Source of the DNA: Paenibacillus solani
GTDB taxonomy: Bacteria; Bacillota; Bacilli; Paenibacillales; Paenibacillaceae
DNA length: 64,000 bases
Assembly: GCF_001277345.1 (NCBI RefSeq)
Contig: NZ_LIUT01000001.1
Coordinates: 405,338 to 469,337 of the forward strand
Reading direction: 5' to 3'
In this document: positions 7,996 through 16,356 of the stretch, piece by piece
Layout of the letters: the number at the start of each line of letters is the position of its first letter
How positions within the stretch are numbered: position 1 is the first letter of the stretch
Position numbers and translations under genes: made by a program
Notes under the pieces: model-generated
Told to the model about the DNA's origin: nothing
Databases searched by the model: none
Seen by the model: the letters and a program-made list of their open reading frames with translations, nothing else

Positions 7996-8862
7996 ATGAA
8001 ATTGCACCGTATGGCCCGCAGGGAACTTTTGGCTACCCTCGGTTTTCTGACTCCGAGCCTGGCCGGGTTTTCCGTCTTCTATCTCATCCCGTTCGGCCAG
8101 AGCATCCTGATCTCGTTCCAAGATCGACTTGGAGGAAGCTTCACGTTATCCAACTACAAGGAACTGCTCCTCAGTTCCTCGTTTCAGCAAGCGGCGTCCA
8201 ACACATTCTGGTTCACCGCGATCAGCGTGCCGATCCTCGTCGCCGTATCGCTCTTGCTGGCACTACTTTTGAATCAGCGGGTATTCATCCGGAACTGGCT
8301 CCGTACCGCTTATGTACTGCCGCTAGTTGTACCGGTAGCTTCGATCGTGCTTGTCTGGCAAATCTTGTTCGATTGGAACGGCGCATTAAACGCCGTTTTG
8401 CAGCATTTCGGTTTTAGCCGCCAAGACTGGATGAAATCCGATTGGGCTGGTTTTGTAATGGTGCTCGTCTATGTATGGAAGAACATCGGATACAACGTCA
8501 TCCTGTTCCTGGCCGGCTTGCAGAACATTCCGGATCAATATTATGAAATTGCCAATCTGGAAGGGGCGGGTCCTGTTCGCAAGCTGTTCGGAATTACGCT
8601 CACGTATTTGACGCCGACGACGTTTTTGGTCGTGCTCATGTCCGTGCTGAATTCGTTCAAGGTGTTCCGCGAGACGTATCTCGTCGCTGGCGCTTACCCG
8701 CACGATCGCATCTATATGATGCAGCATTACATGAACAATATGTTTCTGTCCCTCGATATCCAGAAAGTTTCGTCCGCGGCGGTGTTGATGGCGCTTTGCA
8801 TAATGGCGCTCGTATTCATCCTGTTCCGCACGGAGCGGATTTTCCGTTCTTATATGGAGTAA
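7996..8862 (+). CDS. sugar-type (CUT1) ABC transporter permease
   Basis: A 288-residue inner-membrane permease of the MalF/UgpA type with six predicted helices (first at about 17-35, LTPSLAGFSVFYLIPFGQSI). The cytoplasmic EAA-like loop that contacts the ATPase reads YYEIANLEGAGPVRKLFGITLTYL, with the conserved glycine (EGAG). ATG 7996 follows TTGGAGG. First gene of an operon with a second permease, an HlyD-like adaptor and a solute-binding lipoprotein. No ATP-binding subunit is encoded nearby, as is usual for CUT1 systems that share an MsmX-type ATPase. Substrate unknown. Confidence 0.85.
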   Translation: MKLHRMARRELLATLGFLTPSLAGFSVFYLIPFGQSILISFQDRLGGSFTLSNYKELLLSSSFQQAASNTFWFTAISVPILVAVSLLLALLLNQRVFIRNWLRTAYVLPLVVPVASIVLVWQILFDWNGALNAVLQHFGFSRQDWMKSDWAGFVMVLVYVWKNIGYNVILFLAGLQNIPDQYYEIANLEGAGPVRKLFGITLTYLTPTTFLVVLMSVLNSFKVFRETYLVAGAYPHDRIYMMQHYMNNMFLSLDIQKVSSAAVLMALCIMALVFILFRTERIFRSYME

Positions 8863-8873
8863 GCGCCAGATAA

Positions 8874-8894
8874 CCCCACAAAAAGTGGGGCTTT
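8874..8894 (+). terminator. hairpin with short T run between the two permease genes
   Basis: CCCCAC (8874-8879) and GTGGGG (8885-8890) flank an AAAAA loop, followed by CTTTTG. The shape is that of a weak terminator or an mRNA processing or stability element inside the operon. A GGGGGCCCC sequence follows shortly after. Confidence 0.45.
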
Positions 8895-8952
8895 TGCTTC
8901 GAAGCGTATTCAGGTACTTTGCGGGGGCCCCGGAAAAAAAGAGGTGAATGAC

Positions 8953-9810
8953 TTGATAAAGTTATGGATCACACCGCTGTTGCGTTCATTGTTGCTGATC
9001 GCCATCGCCGTTCTGCTGCTGATGCCCGTCGTCTTGACTGTCGTCAGTTCCTTCATGACGGAACGTGAAATTGCGGCGAATTACGGCATGCTGGGCAAAA
9101 CCGACACGAGCGTATTCGTTAATCTCAAATGGATTCCCGACTGGGTGTCGTTCCAGCAATATTATAAAGTATTGATCGCAACGCCGAAGTTTCTGTACCT
9201 GTTCTGGAATTCCGTATCGATGGTGGTTCCCATCATCATCGGACAAGCGTTGGTGGCCACGCTCGCCGCGTTCGCGTTCGGAAAACTGAATTTTCCAGGC
9301 AGGGAAGGATTGTTCTTTATCTATTTGATGACGATGCTGATGCCGTTCCAGGTGACGCTCGTACCCAACTACTTGATGGTCGATCGGCTAGGCCTCCTGA
9401 AACATCCTGGCTCCATCATCTTGCCGGGCGTGTTCGGCGCCTTCGGCGTGTTTCTGCTGCGGCAATTCATGCTCCACATCCATTCGGCTTATATCGAAGC
9501 GGCCAAAATGGACGGGGCGGGATACTTGCGCATATTCGTATCGGTTGCGCTCCCGATGGTGAAACCGGGTATCGCCGCACTCGTCGTCCTCCTGTTCGTC
9601 GACTATTGGAACATGGTCGAGCAGCCGCTTATTTTTCTGCAGGACGCCGCGATGCAGCCGCTTTCTGTCTTTCTCTCCCGCATTCAGGAAGATGCGCTCG
9701 GCGTCTCGTTTGCTGCTTCGGTTTTGTATATGATGCCGATGGTGCTCCTGTTCTTAAGCGCAGAACGGTATTTTATCGAAGGAATCCAGCTTTCCGGTGT
9801 GAAAGGCTGA
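8953..9810 (+). CDS. sugar-type (CUT1) ABC transporter permease, MalG type
   Basis: About 285 residues with six predicted helices and a clear EAA loop, YIEAAKMDGAGYLRIFVSVALPMVKPG, near residues 185-211. This is the MalG-like half of the transporter formed with the preceding permease. TTG 8953 is preferred because GAGGTGA lies 5 bp upstream; GTG 8944 is in frame but overlaps that site. The loop between helices 1 and 2 (about 60 residues, EREIAANYGMLG...) is outside the membrane and resembles that of other MalG-type permeases. It is followed 19 bp later by the HlyD-like gene. Confidence 0.87.
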   Translation: MIKLWITPLLRSLLLIAIAVLLLMPVVLTVVSSFMTEREIAANYGMLGKTDTSVFVNLKWIPDWVSFQQYYKVLIATPKFLYLFWNSVSMVVPIIIGQALVATLAAFAFGKLNFPGREGLFFIYLMTMLMPFQVTLVPNYLMVDRLGLLKHPGSIILPGVFGAFGVFLLRQFMLHIHSAYIEAAKMDGAGYLRIFVSVALPMVKPGIAALVVLLFVDYWNMVEQPLIFLQDAAMQPLSVFLSRIQEDALGVSFAASVLYMMPMVLLFLSAERYFIEGIQLSGVKG

Positions 9811-9829
9811 GTGAAAGGAGGTTGGCAAG

Positions 9830-10975
9830 ATGGGATTGAAAAAACAACGAATAGCCGGAATTGCATTAATTGGTTTTCTCCTCATTTTGGCTGGGTTCAC
9901 GTTGTTCAGCCAAACCCTTCAAACTGCATTGCTGCCCAAAGTGACGACAGAGAAACCCGCGACAAAATCGTTGTCGCATCGCATCGAAGGCAGCGGTCTG
10001 ATCACGCCGCGCCGGCAAATCGAGTTAAACAGCGAGAGCGGTTGGAAGGTGGAGAAGGTGCATGTCCGCAATGATGAACAAGTAAAGAAGGGCCAGGTTC
10101 TCGTTACGTTCGACGGAACGGAAGCGCAGCAGCAGCTTCTCGATGCGGAAGACGAGCTGAAGAAACGGAATTTGAACCGGGAGCTGCTGAAAGAACAGTT
10201 CATGGCCGCCCAGCAATCAGGAGACGAGGAGGCGATTGGGAAAGCGAAACGCGACTTGGAATTGGATCAGCTGGATTGGGACATGGCGGTGCGGAAAATC
10301 GAAACGCTGCGCAAGGATCTGGCACGAAAACGCACGCTGACAGCGCCTGCAGACGGCAAAGTGTTGAATCTTCAAGCCGAGAAAGACATGAGCGTTCCCC
10401 AAGGGCAGCCGGTGCTGACGCTGGCGGAAACCGGCGAGGGGTTCCAATTCACTTTCACGGTGGATAAAGATTCCGCCGATTTGATGCAGAAGAATGAGAA
10501 AGTGTCTGTTAGCGTGAATGGGGATAAGCCCTGGCAGCTCGAAGGAACAGTCGCCGAAATCAAGGCCGCTTCCCAGGGAAGCGGCGGCGGAGGGTCTGAA
10601 AGCAATCCAGACGTTGATAACGGCAATCCTGACGGAGGAGTCAAGGCACAAAAAACGATCATCGTCTACGTGTCCGGCGACGGTCTCCAAGGAGGTGAAT
10701 TAGCCAGCGTTTACTTGGAAAAGCCGTTCCAAGAGCAGGGATATGTCATCAACAAAAAGTGGCTTAAAAAAGACGGAACCGGAAGCTACGTGTTCGTCGT
10801 TCGCGAGAAGCGAAGCTCACTCGGCAACACGTACACGGTTCAGAAAGCTTACGTGAAGACAGGCAAGGGGAACGACGAAGAGATCGTCGTGCTCGAAGGC
10901 GTTTATCCGGAAGAAGACATCGTGACGGAGTCGAGCGAACCGCTGCAGGAAGGCAATCGAATTCGATTAAATTGA
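9830..10975 (+). CDS. HlyD/MacA-like membrane fusion (adaptor) protein
   Basis: A 381-residue protein with one N-terminal transmembrane anchor (about 9-27) and an extracytoplasmic body. It has a lipoyl/biotinyl-like half-motif (GSGLITPRRQIELNSESGWKV...), a helical hairpin of charged heptads (about 95-170, QQQLLDAEDELKKRNLNREL and KRDLELDQLDWDMAVRKIE), the returning lipoyl half (LTAPADGKVLNLQ) and beta-barrel domains with a Gly/Ser-rich insert near 250. Such adaptors normally serve MacB/YknYZ or RND exporters. Here no exporter, ATPase or outer-membrane partner is adjacent; the gene sits between import-type permeases and a solute-binding protein. AAGGAGG lies well placed before ATG 9830. Confidence 0.8.
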   Translation: MGLKKQRIAGIALIGFLLILAGFTLFSQTLQTALLPKVTTEKPATKSLSHRIEGSGLITPRRQIELNSESGWKVEKVHVRNDEQVKKGQVLVTFDGTEAQQQLLDAEDELKKRNLNRELLKEQFMAAQQSGDEEAIGKAKRDLELDQLDWDMAVRKIETLRKDLARKRTLTAPADGKVLNLQAEKDMSVPQGQPVLTLAETGEGFQFTFTVDKDSADLMQKNEKVSVSVNGDKPWQLEGTVAEIKAASQGSGGGGSESNPDVDNGNPDGGVKAQKTIIVYVSGDGLQGGELASVYLEKPFQEQGYVINKKWLKKDGTGSYVFVVREKRSSLGNTYTVQKAYVKTGKGNDEEIVVLEGVYPEEDIVTESSEPLQEGNRIRLN

Positions 10976-10988
10976 GAGGATGATTCAT

Positions 10989-12296
10989 TTGAAAGAATTA
11001 GGGTTACTCTTAACGCTGTCCATCGTTCTGCTGATTTCCGCCTGTTCGGGCAACGGCGGAAGCGAGACGAAGGGCGGCAAGAAAACCGTCGTCTTGTCTG
11101 TCATGACGAAAGATCGTTTCTTGGAAACCGCTGTGCGGAAATTTGAGGAAAAGAATCAGGATGTTCATATCGAAATACAGGAATACAAGGCGTTGGAGGA
11201 AACCGGAGAAGGCGGCGCCATAGAGCCCACCTCGATGGCAGACGTGGAAAAGTACGTTCAATCGGTGACGACGCAGATGATTTCCGGCAAAGGAGCCGAT
11301 CTTATTCTCATGAACAACTTGCCCCAGGACAAATTCGTCGAAAAAAAAATGTTGGTCAACTTGTACGACCTAATGGTCAAAGACAGCTCGTTTGATCGAA
11401 ACGCGTTATACGCCAATATTTTGAAGGCATCTCAAGACGGGGACGGCCTGTACGTCATGCCGCTCGCCTTTTCGCTCGACCTGGTTCGGGGAAATACCGA
11501 GCTAGTGAAGAAGGCGAATATTTCAGTCGACAGGGATAAACCCTGGAGCTGGAGCCAATTTAAGGATGTCGCCAGGAAAATGAAACAACAAAACGAAGAA
11601 TACTACAACGTGCTTTTCACCCCGCTGCTCTTCGAATATATCGAGGAGAATTACGACCAGCTCGTCGGGCAGGGCAATCCGAACTTCGACTCGGATCTAT
11701 TCCGCAACATGATGAAGGAAATCAAGTCGATGTATGACGAAGGCCTGATCAGCGGAGGGATTAGTGATTCCGGCCAAGCGGTATTTCAAATGGTGGGTAT
11801 ACAGAACCCCACGGCAGCACTAACGATGCCCTCAGATATGGAATATTACCAGAAGCCAAGTGCGAGCGGAAAAAAGGAAGGCGTACCTTTCAAGTCCATT
11901 TACAGTTTGGGGCTGAACAGCAAATCCGATGTGCAACCGGAAGCGTGGGAATTTATCAAGTTTCTGCTTTCCGATGAAATGCAAGCTGAGCCTGATCTCT
12001 TTGGATTGCCGATGAATAAAGGAGTCACCGATAAGAAATTGAATGAAGTTATGCAAAAAATTGAGAACGGAACGCTGGATTTGCCGATAGACAAGCTGCT
12101 GGATGGCGAAACGACGAAAAAACGGATTGAAGAGGTAAAGAAGCTGATCTCGGAGGCGGGCGTCCAAAGATCCAGCGATATGAAAGTGTTAAATATCGCC
12201 TTGGAGGAGTTTGAAAGCTTCCAGAGCGGGCAGAAATCCGCAGAAGAAGTCAGCAAGCTGATCCAGAACCGGGTGAAGACGTATTTGAATGAGTAA
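10989..12296 (+). CDS. extracellular solute-binding lipoprotein (family 1)
   Basis: About 435 residues. A lipoprotein signal ends LLISACSG and a periplasmic-binding fold of the MalE/family 1 type follows (LSVMTKDRFLETAVRKFEEK, then FKDVARKMKQQNEEYYNVLF and AWEFIKFLLSDEMQ), typical of sugar-binding proteins anchored outside the membrane. TTG 10989 gives better spacing to AGAGGATG than the in-frame ATG 10980. It is the last gene of the operon, an unusual position, since the binding protein usually comes first in CUT1 operons. It may feed the two permeases upstream. Ligand unknown. Confidence 0.83.
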   Translation: MKELGLLLTLSIVLLISACSGNGGSETKGGKKTVVLSVMTKDRFLETAVRKFEEKNQDVHIEIQEYKALEETGEGGAIEPTSMADVEKYVQSVTTQMISGKGADLILMNNLPQDKFVEKKMLVNLYDLMVKDSSFDRNALYANILKASQDGDGLYVMPLAFSLDLVRGNTELVKKANISVDRDKPWSWSQFKDVARKMKQQNEEYYNVLFTPLLFEYIEENYDQLVGQGNPNFDSDLFRNMMKEIKSMYDEGLISGGISDSGQAVFQMVGIQNPTAALTMPSDMEYYQKPSASGKKEGVPFKSIYSLGLNSKSDVQPEAWEFIKFLLSDEMQAEPDLFGLPMNKGVTDKKLNEVMQKIENGTLDLPIDKLLDGETTKKRIEEVKKLISEAGVQRSSDMKVLNIALEEFESFQSGQKSAEEVSKLIQNRVKTYLNE

Positions 12297-12332
12297 CGGA
12301 AGAGAGCAGCAGAGTAAAGCAGCGTCGAATCG

Positions 12333-12460
12333 TTCCAACTTCTGTATTCCCGATATTTCAAGCAAGTATATTATTCCGCCTTCTCACCAAGGATCGTGAG
12401 CTGGCGCAGGACGCGGTTCTTGAGGCTTATTGTCACTTTGACTCGTTGAAGCAATTACGT
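12333..12460 (+). pseudogene. remnant of an ECF sigma factor gene (region 2)
   Basis: One frame reads LYSRYFKQVYYSAF (from 12342). After a shift near 12383 another frame reads LLTKDRELAQDAVLEAYCHF followed by DSLKQL. Together they resemble region 2.1-2.2 of an extracytoplasmic-function RNA polymerase sigma factor. No start, region 4 or remaining domain is present. The remnant lies between the solute-binding protein of the GC-rich block and the large secreted protein, marking a deletion or insertion scar. Confidence 0.6.
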
Positions 12461-12467
12461 AGGCGGC

Positions 12468-12491
12468 TTCCATCCCCCAAGGGGGATGGAA
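12468..12491. repeat. perfect 11-bp inverted repeat
   Basis: TTCCATCCCCC (12468-12478) and GGGGGATGGAA (12481-12491) are separated by AA. No T run follows, so it is not a normal terminator. It stands between the sigma-factor remnant and the next gene. Confidence 0.6.
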
Positions 12492-12538
12492 AGAACCTAA
12501 AAGTGCTTTCAAAAGATACTATACAAGGAGGGAAATCT

Positions 12539-15466
12539 ATGCACAAGCCCATAAAATACTATGCTGCAGTACTGCTCGGCACAGCGGTAATAAGTCAGTC
12601 TATTGCATACGGAGCATATGCAGCACCCTCAAGCGTTCCACCCACTCCCAAATCAGCAGCCGCAGCCGTGTTCACACTGGAGAGCCTTGGATCCGTAGCT
12701 TTGAAGAGTAATGTCAGCGTGAAGCTGACGGATATGGATATTCTTGCACAGCCAAGCGGTAACATCCTTATCTATACGTTAAGTTATAACAACGGTACCG
12801 GGGGCAACGTCTCTCTCAACGATTATTTTTCCAAGGTAACTACGCCGGGCGGTGCGGGCGTACAAGGTAAACCTGTCACGAGGGATGCCGCCATAAAAAC
12901 AGTGCCCGCCAAAAGCAGCCAAACTGTAACTTATTATGTAAATATCGGCAAGACCGCCAAAGTAAACGGAGTAAAGGTATCTATATTCGGCTTTGATTTC
13001 AGCAGCGCCAATTATCTGAAAAGGCTGGGCGTTTTTACCGTTCCAAACCATTATTCAACCAACGTTCCTGTAGGGCAGAGCAAGAAGATCACGCTGAATA
13101 ATCTTCCTGTTATGGCCAAGGCGGATACCTTGCAGAGGTATACCATCAATGGAAAAGTATATATACAATTGGGGCTCAGGCTCTCGAATAGAGGAACAAA
13201 GGTGCTTAGGGACCCCGGATATAAAGCATATCTGAGGTCGGCCGGCGGCTCGATATTTGAGCTTATTCCCGATTCAGCCAGCTCCGGCTACAAGCTTCAG
13301 CCTCAGGAGGGCAGAGTCATCTACTATTGGGCGGAGATCCCTTCCACGATAAAGACGAATGGCATGACACTGCAACTCGCCCAGGAAGACGAAGCATTGA
13401 AAATACCTCTTCCGGTGCAATCGTTCAAGCTTCCTGCGGCAGCCTCGGATATCGCCGTGGCTAAGGGCAAAAGCGCAAAGATTATCATGAAACAGCAGCC
13501 TGTTACGATCAAGGCGGAAAATATGCAGCGAATAAAGCATAATGCAAAAGTGTATATGAGAGTGGGGGTCAATTTTGCTAACGTAGGCAAGAAGGTACTG
13601 AGCGATCCTGGATATAAAGTACAACTGAAGTCGGCCGGCGGCTCGGTATTCGACCTTGTGCCTGAGGATGAAACAGGAAGCAGCTTCAAGATCCAGCCAG
13701 GACAGAAGCGAACGATTTATTATCTGGCCGAGGTTCCGTCCAATCTTAAAACAGACAATCTGACGATGCAATTCACGCAGGAAGATGAAGCTTTGAACAT
13801 GACGTTACCGGTAAAAACCTTCAAGCTACCCGCCGTTACCGCTGATGTGCCTGCGGCGGATTATGCCATCAAGAAAATATCGGTGAACCATCAAACGCTG
13901 GAGACGCAATTGAAAAATGCTTCCGTATACGCTGAGAACGATACCGGCAAATGGAACCTTCAATTCCGCGTTAAAAATCTTGGTGAACAATCATTGAAGC
14001 TGCCGGTTTATGAGCCTTCCATCCTCACGGATGAAGGCTACAACATACCGGTGAATACGAAGGCGTTCGACAAGGTTACGCTGAAGCCGCTAGAGGAGAA
14101 GCTCATCGATCTCACGGCAGATGTGCCATTACACATGAATCAGAATAAACTGCAGCTGCAATTGACGGAGCCTGCTTCAGAGGGTAAGATCCGTTTCCCA
14201 GCAGCCCGTTATAAAATTCCTTATGCTCAAGAAGGCAAAAGCCATCTGGGCTTAGAAAATATGATCGAGAACGATCATGGGACATTCGGCGTAAAGCTGA
14301 GCTCATATCAGCGACTGCCTTGGGGAGATGGGGATCAAATTGCAGCCCAAATCAGCATTCGTAATACCACATCGTCGACCGTACAACTGCCTGAGTTCAA
14401 AGCTGCAGTTAAGGCAGGAATGCGCGATCTCAGCAGTACGGCCCAAGTCGTAGTACCGAATGACCAAACGACCCTGGCACCGAATGAAACAGTGGAACTG
14501 TATGTACTTGCCAATGTACCGTATTCCTATCATTTCAATCAATTGCGAATCGATCTGCAGGAAACTTCAGGAGAGGACGTTAAGAAATTTCTGTCGCTGA
14601 ATACCAATTCGCTCAACAATGTGATGAAACAGGTGGCTGCTGGCGATTCTTATCTTATCCATACTCCGGGCAAGAAAGCGGAGGTCCGTGAACGCTTGAC
14701 TACCGTTTACCATGACAGCAGTTCCAATTTGATTTATACGGAATTGGAGATGGCCAGCCAGGAAACACGTCAATCCATGCAGGCACAGCTGGTTGCTTAC
14801 TATAAAACACCGGAAAACGAGTATTTTGAGGCAGAGGTAAGTCAATCGTCCGTCAGGACAAGCCCGAATGGAAAAAACTTGGTTACGGTCTGGAGCAAGC
14901 TTCCGCTGAATGTGAATACGTCTCAGCTTGCATTGTATGTCGGCGAAGGTGTAACCAGCAAAAAGCTGACAGATTTAGGGGAAGAATCAACGGGAGCTAT
15001 TGGATCTATCAATACCGTGCGATTAACACTTAGCCCTAGAGCTATACAACCAGCAACGAATCTGCGAAATGTGGAATTGTTTCCGTACAATCTCTCCATT
15101 ACGAGAGGAGAAGCTGCGCTTAGCGAAGGGAAAGATAGGATTGATACCGTTATTCATTATAATCTCTCCAGAAATGGCGATTACGAGATAGGCTCTTATG
15201 AACACAAGCTCATCATGGAGCTTATTGATCCAACCGGACAATCTACGGAGAAGGTTTTAACCTTCGGCACCGATTTGACCATCGGCAACAATAAATCATA
15301 CCCCATTACATTGAATGGGAACTTCAGCAAAAACGTAAGTGGAGGGGCGGTTCGCATTAATCTGTATGATGAGTTCCAGGGGCGGAGAATGCTGCTCGGA
15401 AGCGAATCGTATCCAGTAATTTATGAAGAGAACCCAACCAAAGGAACTGACAGCACAAGCGATTAA
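12539..15466 (+). CDS. large secreted protein with internal repeats, function unknown
   Basis: A 975-residue exported protein. The chosen ATG at 12539 follows AAGGAGGG and opens with a signal peptide (MHKPIKYYAAVLLGTAVISQ, then SIAYGAYAAPSS). Two copies of a repeat of about 120 residues lie near 190-310 and 315-435: both contain a DPGYK segment, SAGGS(I/V)F, a YY(W/L)AE(I/V)PS motif, QEDEAL and a final FKLP. The later part (about 440-970) looks like more beta-rich domains, with phrases such as YVLANVPY and WSKLPLNVN that may be diverged copies. There is no SLH, LPXTG or lipobox. No family recognised. A terminator follows. Confidence 0.75.
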   Translation: MHKPIKYYAAVLLGTAVISQSIAYGAYAAPSSVPPTPKSAAAAVFTLESLGSVALKSNVSVKLTDMDILAQPSGNILIYTLSYNNGTGGNVSLNDYFSKVTTPGGAGVQGKPVTRDAAIKTVPAKSSQTVTYYVNIGKTAKVNGVKVSIFGFDFSSANYLKRLGVFTVPNHYSTNVPVGQSKKITLNNLPVMAKADTLQRYTINGKVYIQLGLRLSNRGTKVLRDPGYKAYLRSAGGSIFELIPDSASSGYKLQPQEGRVIYYWAEIPSTIKTNGMTLQLAQEDEALKIPLPVQSFKLPAAASDIAVAKGKSAKIIMKQQPVTIKAENMQRIKHNAKVYMRVGVNFANVGKKVLSDPGYKVQLKSAGGSVFDLVPEDETGSSFKIQPGQKRTIYYLAEVPSNLKTDNLTMQFTQEDEALNMTLPVKTFKLPAVTADVPAADYAIKKISVNHQTLETQLKNASVYAENDTGKWNLQFRVKNLGEQSLKLPVYEPSILTDEGYNIPVNTKAFDKVTLKPLEEKLIDLTADVPLHMNQNKLQLQLTEPASEGKIRFPAARYKIPYAQEGKSHLGLENMIENDHGTFGVKLSSYQRLPWGDGDQIAAQISIRNTTSSTVQLPEFKAAVKAGMRDLSSTAQVVVPNDQTTLAPNETVELYVLANVPYSYHFNQLRIDLQETSGEDVKKFLSLNTNSLNNVMKQVAAGDSYLIHTPGKKAEVRERLTTVYHDSSSNLIYTELEMASQETRQSMQAQLVAYYKTPENEYFEAEVSQSSVRTSPNGKNLVTVWSKLPLNVNTSQLALYVGEGVTSKKLTDLGEESTGAIGSINTVRLTLSPRAIQPATNLRNVELFPYNLSITRGEAALSEGKDRIDTVIHYNLSRNGDYEIGSYEHKLIMELIDPTGQSTEKVLTFGTDLTIGNNKSYPITLNGNFSKNVSGGAVRINLYDEFQGRRMLLGSESYPVIYEENPTKGTDSTSD

Positions 15467-15497
15467 AGTATCAGCGACGCACATCGGTTAGAGGAGA

Positions 15498-15539
15498 ACA
15501 ACCCTGAAGATATGAATAATATTTTCAGGTTGTTTTTTT
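15498..15539 (+). terminator. terminator after the large secreted protein
   Basis: ACAACCCTGAA and TTCAGGTTGT arms with one bulge, separated by about 15 nt and followed by seven T. Confidence 0.75.
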
Positions 15540-15722
15540 ACATGGTAATTATTCTTCTGGATGCAGATAAAATATGATAAAAAAGTGGAAAGACCAGCGT
15601 TTCTGTGGTTTAGTGAAAGCTTCGGCACTCTCACTTTACCAAACGAAGCGTTGTTTTTCTATTTTGTCAAGACCTTTAGTTCAGTATGGCTAAACCTGTA
15701 CGAGTCAAAAGCTATGCAGATT

Positions 15723-15840
15723 TTGAGTCTGAGAAAGTTGAGTATATAATAATTATAAAATATTGAGTTGGAGGAATTATATGGATTTACCACAACATCG
15801 ATCATTGACCACAGTAAATAAAATAAACTGTCGCCAATAG
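15723..15840 (+). promoter_or_regulatory. orphan promoter, RBS and 19-codon leading ORF
   Basis: TTGAGT (15723-15728) and TATAAT (15745-15750) are separated by 16 bp. GGAGG (15770-15774) stands 6 bp before an ATG at 15781. The frame codes for only 19 residues (MDLPQHRSLTTVNKINCRQ) before TAG. The complete expression signals without a full gene suggest that a gene once started here and was cut off by the rearrangement carrying the SDR fragment. The rest of 15541-15850 holds nothing else recognisable. Confidence 0.45.
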
Positions 15841-15854
15841 AGTATCGACAACAG

Positions 15855-16240
15855 TTTAAGCCCAGCATTTTGACTACAAATAAAAGCTCCTGTCAAATTA
15901 ACATCCAAAACTGATTTATAATGTTCTAATGGTAAATCGTACGATGAACCAATAGCGTTAATACCCGCATTGTTTACTAATATATCTAAATGTCCAAAAT
16001 GCTCAAGTGCACTATTTATCAATTTTTTACTTTCTTCTTCAATTGAGATGTTTGCCACTACACTATGGATGTCAGTGAATCCTTTTTCCTTAATGCTTTT
16101 TCTGTTTTTTTCTAATTGATAGCTTCAATTGAATTTAGAACAATCTTTGCTCCTTCTTGCAAAAATTTCTCTGCTATAGCTTGGCATATACCTGCTCCTG
16201 AACCTGTTATAACTGCAACTTTGCTTATTAATTTCAGCTT
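15855..16240 (-). pseudogene. short-chain dehydrogenase/reductase pseudogene
   Basis: On the minus strand, KVAVITGSGAGICQAIAEKF (the Rossmann TGxxxGIG cofactor motif region) is followed after indels by SVVANISIEEESKKLINSAL, then the SDR signature HLDILVNNAGIN and LDVNLTGAFICSQ. The frames shift between 16110 and 16060, and the catalytic YxxxK region is missing, the similarity ending near 15855. A GGAGG remains at the expected upstream place but there is no good start codon. The segment is more AT-rich than its surroundings, consistent with acquired DNA. Confidence 0.75.
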
Positions 16241-16356
16241 TATTCCTCCAATCGACTAGAACCAACTGGTCACTCAATCCTGTTGCTTCAGCGGTCGTAA
16301 TGAGTTGAGAGACATACAAGGTAACTATGTTGTAAAATAAATTGGATTAACCCATT

